From: Eretmocerus hayati
Lineage: Eukaryota > Arthropoda > Insecta > Hymenoptera > Aphelinidae
Reading direction: 5' to 3'
Assembly: GCA_029851415.1 (NCBI GenBank)
Contig: CM056742.1
Location: forward strand, 55,406,954-55,470,953
DNA: 64,000 nucleotides
The position numbers and the translations under genes are program-made. Of the stretch, positions 45,946 through 58,855 are shown piece after piece. Below the pieces are notes generated by a model. It did not search any database, had not been told where the DNA came from, and saw only the letters and a program-made list of their open reading frames with translations. Within the stretch, counting starts at the first letter, position 1, and every line of letters begins with the position of its first letter.

Positions 45946-48900
45946 GCGTTTATTGCACTTCGACGAGTGCTAGTTCGTCACAAGCATACTAGTGATCCTT
46001 TTCATATAGGGGAACTAAATTTCTGTCCAATCATGATGCACAATTTTGAAGGTGAAACCTTCTTTACCGACACCTCTCAGCTGGCGAGTAAATTTATATG
46101 GATACGAACGGCACGCACCGTGCAAAGTTACGAACGTTTGTTGAATGTATATCTGTATCTATCGCAACCGATATAGCTATACATACAACGTCCGAGGATA
46201 TGAGCCGCGGCGCGGGATATCACCTACGTCAACCTGCCCCGGGAGCGAAATGTTACAATTGTTTCTGGCAGGACTCTAGTTGTTCCGATTGTAGAGAGGA
46301 TTTCGGAATTTGCCTATTTTGCTTTTTGAGATGATCGACTTTTGAGTCATCAAAATAGTTCCGTCTTCCAGAGGCCACAGTTCTTTGAATATTGAGCCTA
46401 GATCAACGTATCTCGGCTCATATTGGAGCTTTGAATTAGCCCAAATAGTTTTCGGTATTGAATTGCTAGGAAAATTATCACGAAGTATAATACCGTCGAT
46501 TATAAGTTACACGTGTACCGAGTATACCTATATATACGGTGTGACGTCGGCGAAGTGGGGAGAAGCGGAAATTCGTCGAGCGTGGCGCCCAGACAAACTA
46601 AAGAGATCCCTGCACCGAAATTGTCAGCTACAGGGATTCCAATAAGGGTGATCGATACTCTAGTGACTCTTCCATACAAACCCGCGCTGAGGAGAACACC
46701 CTCACCCTCGACTTTATCATGACTATTTATAAACATGCTGGAACCAAGCACCGCAGTGCGTCTCTTCTACTGCACGTGAAGACATATTTGTGAAATATTC
46801 GTCTTTGGGGAAGAAAATATCCGTCTACTCGGAAATCTCTTGCTTTTCATTGGTTTTTCCACACTGGGAATTGTTGTCCATCAGTTTGAAAGTCCAGATC
46901 ACTTGTTATCTTGCACAACGCCCGCGCGTGACTTACACAAGATAGCTGATGATCTGAATTTTCATGCTTATGGGCAACAATTCCGAACAGTGGAAAAACT
47001 AGCGGGAAGCAAGAGATTTCCAAGGAGACGGGTATTTTCTTTTTCCAAGACGAGTATTTCTATACCATGAACATGTTCTCGCGTGCAGTAATAGGGGCGT
47101 ACTGGATAACTTAGTTTCAGCATGTTAATCATTAATCTTGGTGAATTCCTGAAAAGCATTTCCAAGGGAATCATGTGATACAGGCAACACCCGCTATTCG
47201 TGGTTAATGCGTTAGAAGAAAATGCTGCGAAAACCGGGACCGTGTGCCCATGGGCAAAGGGGAGTTACGTATACATGAGGATCAGGAAGCGACTAAAAAT
47301 GGCGAACCTCATCTTGAAATTATCAATTCATGTGAAAATTCTATCAAACTGACTTCATTTAAGGACGATGCGGAGTAACATCACCATACGATTGAGGGAT
47401 TCCTGTAATTCTCTCCCTTGCCAATATCTGTTGAAGAACTAGTCATTAGCGTTTGGGTGATGAACTCTGTCACTTCTGACAGGCGAAATCAACGAACATA
47501 GTCCCCGCACAATCCCTACTGAGTGGCCATGGAAAGTCTAAATACTTCGGCCATTTTCTCCTCAGGACCGAGGTAATTAAACATTCTCAGTTCCTCTGAA
47601 GAGCTCACAACTTGGAGTCACGTTTTCTCATTAACAAAAATGCAATCTTCCTGAGTTCGTCACCAAAATCAGAATTCAGAAGGTACACAGGTACACGAAT
47701 AATTTTGTGAGGTGACCGATTAATCAAGCTTAGAAGACGATTACAATACCAATATCCTAAACATTTAGATCACGGAGTTGTTTCGGAATGACATATTTGA
47801 ATGTAGTCCAACAAGAATTCATCTTTAATGAGCTGAGTAAGCTCAAAAATCCAGATCCAAACCGCGAATAAGCGATTCAGGATACCGCGAATACTGGGGA
47901 GCGCCGCATTTGTGAAACCACGAATGAGCTAGTCCCGCGAATAGCGGAGGTTGCTTGTATATATTTCAATGTTATTATAATTATTATTTACAAGTTTGGT
48001 TATCAATACACGAAATCTTCCTGAGAATGAGTACTTTCCTTTTCCAATATCCTACATTAACCAAAGTTGGAACCTATCTCAATATCTTCATCATCATTCC
48101 TTGCACAAGAAAATGCCTGCTGAATAATGCTGTCGAAGGGTGTTTCCCGACCGGTTTCACCTTCCTCCGCGCGTAGCTCTACGTACATCATTTTTTGTTT
48201 TGTTAGCTCCTCCCACGAGATATACGTCGTTTGCTTGTACGCGTTAAGGACAAACAATATTGGTCAAACGAGTGTGTGAAGTAAACGAAAGTGTGTGGTT
48301 CAATATTTCGTGCTTGTCTCTTGATGTACTTCTTTCCTCAGCGTATAAGTTGCCTAATATTCTATCTTTATCGTAAATGACATGGTTAGCAATGTGCGAT
48401 CCTAAACATTTCGACGAATTGTAACGTGAGAGGAAGAGAGATGGCATGACTTTGATGTCTCTTTCTCACACATTGAGGAGTCGCTCGCGCCATCTGCTTT
48501 GGGAAAATCGTATTTTGTCGAAGAAGCATGTTTACGCGGATGCATTAGGAAATACGTCAAACGTCATTCATCGAGGAGCGCGAGTATTTGAATCCCATGC
48601 AGACAAGCTAGCGCGGACGTGTACTTCATTGCCGGTAAAACAAGAGGGAGCACGCATGCATCAACCCAATTTTCCTTTTTCTTGGTGGTTCATGACCCGA
48701 AAAACAAAGTTGCAATTCGGTTTTTTCTTACAAGTTTCATAAGTACTTCCTTTCAATCATAAATCAGTACGTCTCACCGCTGAATCGAAGTGCTTACTCA
48801 ACCATTCTTTATTTGCCTCATCAAAATGTATCATATAGTTAACTGTCATCATACTTTCTAACATAGTGAATTATTTGGTGTGCCAAGTTGTATCTTGCGT

Positions 48901-48970
48901 AATCAGATTTTGTTCGTTGTCAAGTGGATAAAAGCGTTTTTTTAAAGTTTTCTTTTATCAATTTTTTGTT
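45946..48970. other. Gene-free stretch
   Basis: Nothing I can support as a gene. 46220-46335 (+) gives a Cys-rich conceptual peptide (CYNCFWQDSSCSDC…CLFC) without recognisable family or splice signals. Confidence 0.35.
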
Positions 48971-50115
48971 GTTATGGTAACTTCATCCGTGTCATTCCGT
49001 ATCCGTGCCTGTCCGTTGGGCATCCGTTCCTACCCGTTTGATGTTGTTATGGCCACTTCATTCGTGTTGCTCCGTATCCGTGTTGACCCGTGCACCCGCG
49101 CCTATCTGTTCTGAGGGACTGTCGCCGTCATACCCGTGCCCATCCGTCTACCCGTATTCATCCGTTGTCGATGTCATTGCCGCTCATCCGTGTAACTCCG
49201 TATCCGTACCTGTCCCTTGAGCATTCTTGATTCCATCCATGGTATGGATGGGTACGGTCCATGATACTATGGGCACTTCAACCGTGTGACTCCGCATCCG
49301 TGCCAGTCCACTGAGCAACCGTGTCTGCCTGTTTTGTGTTGTCATGGCCATTTGATCCGTATTGCTCTGTATCCGTGTTGACCCGTGCATCCGTGCCTAT
49401 CCGTTGTTGATTTTGCTATCATCAGCATATCTGTGTGATCCCGTGCATCCGCGTCTACCCGTTTGCTGAAATTATGGTCGCCTTATCCGTGTGGTTCCGT
49501 GTCCATGATTATCCGTTTCGGAATACCATCGTTATTCACCCGTGCTTATCCGTTCCGTGAGGCTATTGTCAAAATATCTGTATCTACTCGTATATACGTG
49601 TTCACCCGTCGTTGATGAGATAAGCGCCTCATCTGTGTGCTTCCGTATCCGTGCTCATTAGTCTTCAGAGACTATCGTCATGATATCGGTGTCTGCCGTA
49701 TACCTGTGCTCACCCCTTCGCTGGAGTTATCATCACCTCGCCCGTGTGACTCTGTTTTTCATGATCCCAGAAGCCCCTTCTTCCCCCTCACAAGGTTTTT
49801 CCAATGGAAAGTTGCTGACTCTCATATAGAATGTGAGAATCCCAAAGACTCGCCCTCTCCTCAAGAACTCTTACGTTATTCATGAACGCTCCCTTAGATG
49901 TAATGGTACGTCCGTACATGGGACTCCGTATCCGTGTCCATCCCTGTACCCTCGCCCATCTGTTAGAAATTCTCCCACCCTCAGTGTAACCCTCCGTGCG
50001 ACTCCGTGCATCTGTGACCCTCGTTTTGATACCCGTCCACAAATACCATGGGCGCTTCATCCGTGCGGCTCAATATCAGTGTCCATCCGTTTTCAAGTGC
50101 TGTCGTCAGATCTGT
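48971..50115 (+). repeat. ATCCGT/ACCCGT degenerate minisatellite, main block
   Basis: About 70 base units of the form '…TATGGCCACTTCATCCGTG TTGCTCCGTATCCGTG…CTATCCGTT' start near 48973, 49047, 49120, 49262, 49338, 49410, 49473 and 49526, then fade. 49780-49900 is an unrelated interruption. Conceptual proteins rich in Ser/Val/Pro/Cys are by-products of the repeat. Confidence 0.8.
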
Positions 50116-50789
50116 GCGAATCCATACAACAACGTGTTTTCGTGTCTTCCCGCTGTTAGCTAGCATTGTTGACCTCGTGGAATTTTTGAAATTGAAACTG
50201 TGGATCTCGTGCAACCCCTCGAGTGTCAACTTTGGGATGGAAAAAGACGGAAGCAGTTTTTCCTAGATTTCTAGAGGCAGCCCCGATAAGGCCAATATTG
50301 ACATTTTGATCTGATTTCAACGGACCTGTTGACTCTTTCTTGACAATCTTAATCCAGTTAGTTGCATCTGCTGCACAAGCACGCATTCCAAATATATCAA
50401 GACGAGATGCTGGTTCACGTCTTCATGAATGCAACCCCAGATAATGACACAGTCCTGAAAGAGTTCCATTGGAGCTTCTTTGGGCTTCCGAACAATGAAA
50501 ACGGAGCTCTTCTGGAGCCCTGGCGGGATAGCAGAATCTGACATCCATTAGAGCTTTCAAAACGATGATGGAGGAACTCTGGAGGAGCTCTTGATGGGTC
50601 CCAACTGAATTCATTCTCGCCTCCGCAGGAGCCTTATAAGCGTCACTCAATCGATACTTGTGAGCTCGAGGTGGATTCCGTTAATTTTTTTTCACAAAAA
50701 TGCCTACGCACAGAAATTTTTCGATATGAATTGATATTTCCAAAGAGTGCGGAGGATCAACAAATCATTCCGAGGAGGAAATATTGTAC

Positions 50790-50859
50790 ACCAGTGGGTT
50801 TTGATCCCAGGAACTCCGGATCGCTGGCCTTGGACTTACGCCACTTGGCTATCCTGATT
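50790..50859 (-). tRNA. tRNA-like relic (Leu/Ser-like)
   Basis: On minus the D arm TAGCCAAGTGGCGTAAG is a perfect A-box. GGATCAAAACC is a near-perfect B-box (one mismatch). The 5' side AATCAGGATAGCC resembles Leu tRNAs, but the anticodon arm does not fold and the acceptor ends do not pair. Tentatively a tRNA-derived relic. Confidence 0.4.
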
Positions 50860-51384
50860 CTTCAATGTTGGAGTTGTAAAATTGTACATAGGTTACCAAC
50901 ACTCTCAGTTATCATCCTGGTAAGGAATATACTGAACTAAAATATCCACTATATCATCCGATTCCATCGAAAATTATGAAATCTGGATGAAACATGTCAA
51001 ATTTTACGAAAAATCATGATCTGCATTCCAACTGAGATATAATCCTCAGAATAGAATATAGATCTCTAGAGACTGATTACGGCGGGGCGAATCTTTCTGA
51101 TTAAAACTGAGTTCCATTTGGAGCTGTTCTTCTCCGTTCTTGCAATTGATTAAATCTTTCCAATGGAGTTCTTGAATCCAATATCCTTGATACAATCCCC
51201 CTTGGAAAGAGAATTTCATCTCAAGAAAACGACGACGCTCAACGATGACGCTCAAGAATTCTATTGATCCGTCGGCGTCCCAAAAGAGCTCTGAGAACAC
51301 TCTTTTCTTATTCTGGATCGCTTCCAAATTACTTCTTCCATAACTCCCATATTCTTCTGTTGGGGTTCCACCGGATGTCAAATT

Positions 51385-51965
51385 CCACGGCTGGGCACGG
51401 GGACATCCGTGAATAGGAATTCGGAGCCACACGGATGGGGTGACCATGGTATCTGCCAGCGGATAGACACGGATATAGTGACGATGGTCTCTCAAAAGCG
51501 AGAGGCACTCGAACACTATCCTCAACACAGATACGAAATCACACGGATAAGACGGCCATAACATCTGCACGTGGATGGACACGGAGGCACGGAGTCGAAT
51601 GGATATGCAAATGATAGTGGAGTCTCCACCGGATCGGCACAGGCAGACGGATGGATACGGATACGGGGTCCCCTGAAAGAATCGACCAAAAGATCAGCAA
51701 ATGGGTAGACAAGGATGCACGATGTTGCACGGATCCGGAGCCACACGGATGAGTGGCAATGACATCGGCAACGGGTAAATACGGGTATACGGATGGACAC
51801 GGGTATAACGACCATAGTCTTCCAAAACGGATAGGCACGGGTGCACGGGTCAACATGGATACGGAGCAACACGGATGAAGTGCCCATAACAATATAAAAC
51901 GGGTCAACACGAATGCCCAACGGATAGGCACGAATACGGAATCACAGGTACACTGGTACACACGT
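51385..51965 (-). repeat. ATCCGT minisatellite, inverted block
   Basis: The same ~70 base units as 48971-50115 but on the opposite strand (ACGGATACGGA, CACGGATGAAGTG on +). Together with the main block it forms a diverged inverted pair spanning about 3 kb. Confidence 0.78.
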
Positions 51966-52234
51966 AGAAGAGAGCTTGTAAGCACATGGCAGCTAACGGA
52001 CGTACTACATGACATTACTCTTCTTGTTTCACGGGGAGACACGGTCGCTTACGGGAAAAGTTGTTTTTTACATGGCTGCGATTCAATTTTTCACATGGAT
52101 ATACACGAAGCGAATGCGAATAACCGGGGCCTTCGTAAAGAGATCCTTGACTGGGCTGAGGGAGTGATGCCCCTCCGAGAACCCAGTCTCGGCGTGGTAA
52201 ACCACCATTGAGCCAAGCTTGGATCATGAATGGG

Positions 52235-52600
52235 AGAGTACCTCCGACAGGAGCCTCGAAGGTTACCAATCAAACGTTCACAGCGGGAGCTATGAAACAC
52301 TGGTACGAGCAAATCGCGAAAAGTGTTAGTAGCGCAAGCGTAACCATCTTGTACCCGGTTCTCCGGCTGGTACCGATCAAGGACTTAATATCGAGAGAGG
52401 AGTATCCGATGAGGAACCTCGAATGGTGACTAGTCAAACATTCACAACGGACGTTGCGTAACGCTGGGAGAGGTTGTCTACGGGTGCCTCGACGACGACC
52501 AGTCAAACGTATGGTGGCGGAGAACCGCATAACACTGGGTAATGTTCGAGTAGCGGAAGCGAAACCACCTAGTGAACCACCTAGTACGCGGTCCTCCGTC
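52235..52600. repeat. Three diverged ~120-150 bp direct repeats
   Basis: CCTCGAAGGTTACCAATCAA, CCTCGAATGGTGACTAGTCA and CCTCGACGACGACCAGTCAA begin successive units, each followed by an AACACTGG/AACGCTGGG block. Function unknown; they may be the 3' tail of a lost retroelement. Confidence 0.5.
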
Positions 52601-52660
52601 CGTCACCAATCCAGGACTAAATATTAGGGGAGATCACCCGCAAGGGGCCTCAGCGGACTG

Positions 52661-52991
52661 ACAAGGAAAGCATTAGGTCTGCAGAACACGGATTTTGATG
52701 AAACTCTGGGAATCATCTTGTTTTGGTAAAAAATGGAGGTATCTTCAAGGGTCAAGTCCAATGGGCCTCCTATCCCGAAATACGGCCATGAAGATGAGCA
52801 TTGTTCATATAGGTCCATGTCAAAATAACACATATATAGATATACTAACAATGCTAACCTCCATAGCTGTACCTCGGGATAGGAGGCCCATTGAACTTAA
52901 CCCTTGGAGATACCTTCATTTTCCACCAAAACGAGATGATTCCCAGAGTTTCATCCATATCCGTGTTTCGCAGACCTGATGCTCCCCTTTT
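52661..52991. mobile_element. MITE family A, copy 2
   Basis: The arms are inverted: AGGTCTGCAGAACACGGAT… on the left, and ATCCGTGTTTCGCAGACCT… on the right. They share GAAACTCTGGGAATCATCT with the copy at 19424-19942 and the same GGGAG tip. The interior has CTCCTATCCCGAAATACG and TATATAGATATA. Non-coding. Confidence 0.78.
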
Positions 52992-53476
52992 GAGTCCATC
53001 GTGAGTGCCGCAGGACACATTATTGGAATCGCTATGAGAGCCTGCTGACCGCGACAGGTGACTATGTGACCTGTTTCGACGAGGGAGTAGAATTCTCCTC
53101 CAGAGCTCCGTTAATAATTAAATGGCAGTGCTTTAGGCCATCAACATGCTCCACATCTCGCTTCCCAGCATGCGGATCATGGGACAGGTCTCACTCTAGT
53201 ACAGGACGCACGCACGAAGATGAGCGTGGATCGTCAGCGTTGTCATGATTATCATTATTCTAAAATTTATTACCTTGCAGAGTACTTTGGCTCTTAGTTA
53301 GGAGTTCGGTCAGGCCTAAAATCTGACTTTGCATTCGAGAATTTTGCTCCAAGAGCAGCTGACGATCAGAGCAAAGCTCCACAAAACTGACCACAGTTCT
53401 GGGGCCAGCAGCTGCACTGCGTACCAGAGAGCAAGAGCCTTATATAGACGGAGGAAGGAAAGGAATGGCTAGTTTC
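52992..53476 (+). other. Probable end of R1-type ORF1, decayed
   Basis: This abuts the BEL element 2 insertion and should be the 5' continuation of the R1-type element found to its right. A Cys-containing stretch (53120-53210) could be the last zinc knuckles of ORF1, but frames are broken and I cannot prove it. Confidence 0.35.
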
Positions 53477-54389
53477 TGTATCGTCGCAATTCGAACTCTT
53501 TGTCCGAATTCCGTCCACGTTTGTAATTTTATCAAGTAAGTAAAAAGGGTAGATGAAATGGAAACGCAATTCATTTTGGGTGCAAGCGCGAGGCGAAAAA
53601 ACCAGGCAGAAGACCTGGCCAAAAAACCTCGAAAAATAGTAAAAGAGTTTAATTTGTTATCAGAAAGAGAAAGCAGATTTTACATACCAAAAATTCGTTA
53701 GAATGAAGGTGTGAGCTTGTAAGTCTGTGATCGTATGTATTAGTGAGCGTGGGTGCAGTGGATGCACCTGCTTCCCGAGATGTGACACTTCCGTGTGCTT
53801 TCTCACGGATCACCCGTTGTTGATCGCGTTGTGGATGCGCACAGATCACCCGTCGATGATTGCGGCATTGAAGTGACGGCGAGTCGTTGACCAAATATGC
53901 GCTGCCGGCGCTGGTCTGTAAAATTCTGCCCGTGTGGCAAGAATCAGCTATTGTTCGTATCTGCAGTGCACGCACGTCGCGATTGCACTACGGGATTATT
54001 ATTACAATAATCTGCGTTCACGTATAGTCACGATTTTGTAGCCTAGAAATCGGTACGGCGCTACAATGCCGCGCGAGGCCTGAGCGCGCAATTTCGGAGC
54101 ACAAATTTTGTTGACCACGAGGCGCGTAAGATAAGAAGCCCGATGATTGACTCATTTCTTTCGCGATGAGAGATTCGCGGAGACTGAGAGAGAGGGAGGC
54201 GCTGCGCGGAGCGCCGTGGGTGCGCGACCCTGAATACGTTCTGCCGGCAAGATCTTTACGACCTCTGGCCGCCGTTCATTGGTCCCCGCAGGGCCGGCGG
54301 CCGGCGAACGGCTCGGTACAAATATGATACATCGGTTAAAAACGAGATTCAAAAGCGGGCAATTTTGAACTCACGCGGTAAAACTTCCA
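53477..54389 (-). repeat. BEL/Pao element 2, 3' LTR
   Basis: 913 bases, collinear with 60289-61199 with scattered substitutions and a few small indels. Starts TGTATCGTCGCAATTCG on +, ends AAACTTCCA. Confidence 0.92.
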
Positions 54390-54507
54390 TCCCATGGAAT
54401 ATCCTCCCCCGGTGCGAGAGAATCGAGAAATGACTGCCGTTCGGACGGAATGTGTTTGATGTTCGTGTGTTCACAAGTGTGCACATGAATACAACTGATC
54501 ATGGAAT

Positions 54508-55580
54508 TCAAATCATATTCGGTTGTGGACACAATCGAGTAAAGTTGCGTTTGACAATGCCTTGAGCAATCTTAATGGTGGTGGCTCTGATAGCGCCATC
54601 GTCTCCTGGATGAACCTCAAGAACCACTCCCAGTGGCCAACGTGCACATGGCTGATTTCTGTCAATAATGATGACAACTGAAATGACCGTGAAGTTCTCA
54701 TCGCCGTTGAGCCGTTTTTGGCGTTTTTGGAGTTCACTTAAATATTCGAGATGCCATCGTTTCCAGAAGTCTTGACGGGCCTTCGTGACGAATTGCCAAT
54801 TCGAGAGACAATTCTCTGGAACCGAAGACAAATCATGTTGAGAGAGCATGGTGATTGGGCGTCCAATCAGTAAGTGTGCAGGCGTAAGTGCACTTGGATC
54901 GTTAGGATTAGTCGATAAAGTGCAGAGGGGGCGGGAATTCAGGATCCCATCTATTTGAGATGCGAGCGTGTCGACTGTCTCGAACGTTAAGAGCTGAGTG
55001 CCCACAACACGTTTGAAATGATATTTGATTGATTTTACCGCAGCTTCCCAGATTCCTCCAAAATGTGGTGACTAAGGTGGATTAAAATGCCACGTGATAT
55101 TCATTCCAGCAGCTTCGGAAGTGACTTTATCTCGAAACCGCTCAAATTGAAGTAGCATGAAGAGATCGCGCAGTTCTTTACTCGCGCCTACGAAATTTGA
55201 GCCATTATCAGAATACACATGGAACGGAATACCCCTACGACTGATAGAACGACTGGAAACATCAAGAAAGGCTTGTGTTGTCAAATCACTCACAATCTCT
55301 ACATGTATCGCTTTAGACGACATGCACACGAAAATGCACCCATACACCTTGACTCGTTTGCGATTCCTTTTTTTTTCTCTTTGAAGTAAAATGGACCAAA
55401 ATAATCCACACCCACGTGGTCGAAAATCGGAGATTCCGTGACACGAGACTCTGGAAGATCGGACATCTGCGGTTGTAATGGAGTGGCCTGATGTCGAATG
55501 CAAATGACGCAATTTCGTACGATATTTCTCACTTGATTTCTCGCGTCCAACAACCAAAATTTATGCCTTACTGCACACAA
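54508..55580 (-). pseudogene. BEL/Pao element 2 integrase and C-terminal domain
   Basis: Integrase Asp in HVGVDYFGPF, Asp in VYSDNGSNFVGA and Glu in GGIWEAAVKS are all readable, preceded by NCVICIRHQ of the zinc module. Damage: a frameshift at an A8 run near 55375 and an in-frame TAG at 55072. The C-terminal part (55005-54508) has ALTPAHLLIGRP and DFWKRWHLEYL, as in element 1, and ends in TGA. Confidence 0.9.
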
Positions 55581-55979
55581 GGTGCTCTGAATACCAGCGT
55601 GAAAATTTCTATCATGATTTCCCGGATGATCAGTTTAGTGACGTAATGGTATGACGGCAAAAGGATCAGATGTTTATGATATGGTGGGATCTTTGCGTTG
55701 CGCAGCCTACCACCAACTCCAATGAGATCGTTGTCATCAAGGAATGAATTAAAAGCTGCGAGTTTGGCACTTTTCACCGGCTCTTTTTGTGAGAGTCTCT
55801 CGATTTCGGCTTGGAACGAATCTTATTGAATCAACCGTAAAATGCTCCCGAATGTTGTTTTCCCTCGACAGACCAATCTTTGTTCTTGAATTGGCTCTCC
55901 GGGTGGAATCGGAAGAAGAATGACATGACCTTGACCGATTTGACGTACGAGGAAGATCTCGTGAACGGGTACTTCTCAT
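55568..55979 (-). pseudogene. BEL/Pao element 2, RNase H-integrase linker
   Basis: LIGVGGRLRNAKIPP and HKHLILLP match the segment before the Pao integrase zinc site. A frameshift near 55625 separates it from the HXXXXH half. Confidence 0.75.
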
Positions 55980-56234
55980 CCGTTGTCAATAAATAAGTAT
56001 TTGTCCTTGTACTGGTTCCGAGATCGTTATGTTAGCGCCAACATGCCAGGCGTTTTCAGGCTGAGCAAGCCAAGCAAGGCCTCGAAACTATGTATGATTT
56101 TGGAGGAATTCGGAGGGAAGCTGACCACGTGAAAGTTGGTCAGCTGGATTTCCTTCAGTGCGGACATGCCGCCATTCGATAGGCCTTTTGAGGGAGGGAT
56201 TGGATTTCTATAACTCGGTTGGATTCAAACACCT

Positions 56235-57189
56235 TTAGGTCTGTAGGTAATTTCTTGAGCTAGTGGAGCACAACTGTGGAGTCCGTCCCGTAACTGTTTT
56301 TGTGATTGCAAATGGAAGTGAAGCTATCGCTTCGATGTAAAGTTTAGCTAGTATATGAGCTCCACATAACTCCAGTCGCGGAATCGTAACTTCTCTGACT
56401 AGTTCGTCCGTCTGTTCCGGTCGGACGGCTGTGGGACCCTTAAGCGGTGTGACCCGAGATTTCGAACAAGCTAGCTGCGTCAATACGTTGCCGTGCGCGT
56501 GCGTGGATCGTACGTAGATGCCTGCACCGTATCTGATTCTAAAAACATTACAGAACTCGTGTAACTCGATGGAAGTTGGATCGTCGAGGACCAGGCGGCG
56601 ATCGATTGATAAATCTCGGATGAGTTCAAGTTGTTCCGAAAATGCAGTCCATTTTGTATGTAAATCTTGCGGCACCGAGTCGTCCCACTCGATTTTACTC
56701 CAACAGCAATCCTGCATTATTGCCTTGGCTGTGAGAATTATGGGACCCAGCAATCCGAGAGGATCAGAAATCTTGGCAATATTCAAGAGAATATTGCGTT
56801 TCGTGATTTTAACGTTGGTATCGATGGGATTCACGGTGTACACGAACTGATCTGATTTCGAATTCCACACGACCCCAAGCGTTTCTGGAACTGAATCTTC
56901 CCTGACGGCATGATCTAAATCGAGGATCTTTTCATTCATACTATTAAATGCCGCGGGATGATTTGAAGCCCACTGACGCATCTTGAACCCACCGCGACGA
57001 AACTTCGATGACCTCATCCCGAATCTGTACGATTTCGTTTAGAGTATCGGCACCCGTCAAGAGATTGTCTACATAGGGATCGCGTTTCAGAATTTCTTTA
57101 ACCCGAGGAAACTCAAATCGCTCATCTTCAGCGAGTTTCACGACGGATCTGATAGCTAAGAAAGGGGATGGACGGCCCCCAAACATCAC
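56235..57189 (-). pseudogene. BEL/Pao element 2 RT C-terminal half and RNase H start
   Basis: Reads FGGRPSPFLAIRSV, the region DPYVDNLLTG with the catalytic YVDN box (last residue Asn rather than Asp), SDPLGLLGPIILTAKAI and PRLELCGAHILAKL. A frame change lies near 57000. RNase H is incomplete. Confidence 0.85.
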
Positions 57190-57674
57190 AACCTTGACTT
57201 CTCATGCCCGTATCTTTCCGTTGTGATACCAGAAGATGCGTTGATAACGGCGATCATCTGGATGTTGAAGTACCTATTGATACATCTTCTCAATATCAGC
57301 TGATAGTACAAAGAAGTGACCGCGGAACCGTAAGAGTTGGTTGAAAAGCTTCGGTTGGATGGTGGGTCCGACCATCAATGCGCCATTTGACTACAAACCT
57401 TTGTCGGTCTAGGCCGAAGCATCAAAAACAATACGGACCTTCGTAGTACTTCTTGATTCTTTGAGAACAGCGTGATGCGGTATGTCATACCCGGAAGTAC
57501 TTTTATCTTCGACCAGAGACATGTGACCAAGATCGATGTACTCTCGCATTACCTTTTGGTATTCTACTTTCATCACTGGATTAGAATTTAATTTGCGTTC
57601 GAAAGCATAAAATCGTCTCAAGGTTTGATTTCGTCAAAGTCCGAGATCTAGATTTTCGACTTTAAATTTGTGTT
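57190..57674 (-). pseudogene. BEL/Pao element 2 RT N-terminal half
   Basis: Reads DIPHHAVLKESRSTTKVRIV, FDASA, then on in the same frame through two in-frame TAG codons to LMVGPTIQPKLF, LSADIEKMYQ and DDRRYQRIFWYHNGKIR, ending at an in-frame TGA near 57200. One TAG stands exactly where Gln is expected after the MYR/MYQ motif. Confidence 0.8.
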
Positions 57675-58276
57675 CTACACGAAATGAGCTTCACAGAGAG
57701 CTTCTTCAGCTGATCGTGAGGAGCTCGTGTTCGTGTCCTCGATCATCCAAAACTTCTTGATCCGTTTAGCTAAATCGGTCAGATCACACGAAACGGGTGT
57801 ATCCGCTTCAGCGACAGATGGGCCTCCGGCTACAACCCATCCAAGTTGAGTTTTTTGTAAAATCAAGACATAAGTATTACAAGATGAACTGATTTGAACG
57901 ACCGAAAACATTGCTCAAGTTGCTCCTGAGCCGATCAGCATATGTACTGGACGAGGAAGGTGAAAATCTGGATCTGCCAATCAAATGTTATGGGGTATTT
58001 TCAAAGTTTTGCGAGGGGGAGGCTCCCGCGATGTATAGTCCGTGATTTTAGGAATGGTAAGATATAACTCAATTGAACAGTGACACTTGACTTGGTCGAA
58101 GTGTGCATCGAATTATCAGCTCCTATCAGGATTGAACACGGTCGCGTCGGAAGTCGGAGTTTACGCGCAAAGGTTTCTGTGACGAGATGAGTTGCCGCGC
58201 ATGTATCCAAAAGGACGCGAGCACGGATGTAATTTGAATCCGCGTTCCGTACCAGGACTATGGCGCTTACCATCAA
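57675..58276 (-). pseudogene. BEL/Pao element 2 protease region
   Basis: The aspartic protease motif is VLLDTCAATHLVTE (58276-58001), as in the Pao lineage. It is followed after a break by LGWVVAGGPSV (57911-57675) and an RT-proximal linker (RIKKFWMIED). Confidence 0.85.
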
Positions 58277-58321
58277 CTGGGGCCGGGGTCCGCACGAAGT
58301 ACTGGCCTAAACCCGGTCTAG

Positions 58322-58855
58322 TCAGATTTTGGGTTTGGGATCCTTTTTGGTAATGTGTAGGTGTTTGCTACAAATTTTACATTTGATAGACCCCCACTCA
58401 CCCGTATGAGCATTTGAGCAATTCTGGCAGAGATTTTTAGATTTTACATATTCCCACCGTGCATTGTCATTGAGCTTCTCGTACTCTGGACATTTATTCA
58501 ATGGATGATCTTTACTACATCGCGGGCAATTTTGCGATTCTCCAGTCGTCAACAAAGCCTGATTGCCGTTGTTCTGTTTACGAGATTTGGAGGGATATGA
58601 ATCCCGGGAGGCATGTCGTTTGTTTCCTAAATCCTCCTTTGCTTGACCTTTCACGCCCTCGACGACATTTAGAAGGTCGATATATTCTTTGATAAACTCC
58701 AAAAATTGATCAAAAGTCGGTAGGGTATCGTGGGAAAGTTTTTCTTCCTATTTACGGCGCACGTCAATTGGAAGAGCCTTTTCGTAAATTCTCACAAGTC
58801 CAAGATCCGGTTGGACGTTTAGAGCCTTCAGCATATGAAGCTGTTAGCGGGTGTC
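58322..58855 (-). pseudogene. BEL/Pao element 2 gag zinc knuckles
   Basis: Knuckle-like CPRCSKDHPLNKC, CQNCSNAHTGEWGSIKC and CKICSKHLHITKK lie behind a basic linker. Preceded by a broken gag segment with an in-frame stop near 58750. Confidence 0.82.

Noticed and set aside
46220..46335. Cys-rich peptide as a zinc-finger exon
   Set aside because: Cys spacing fits no known finger and no splice sites or neighbours support it.
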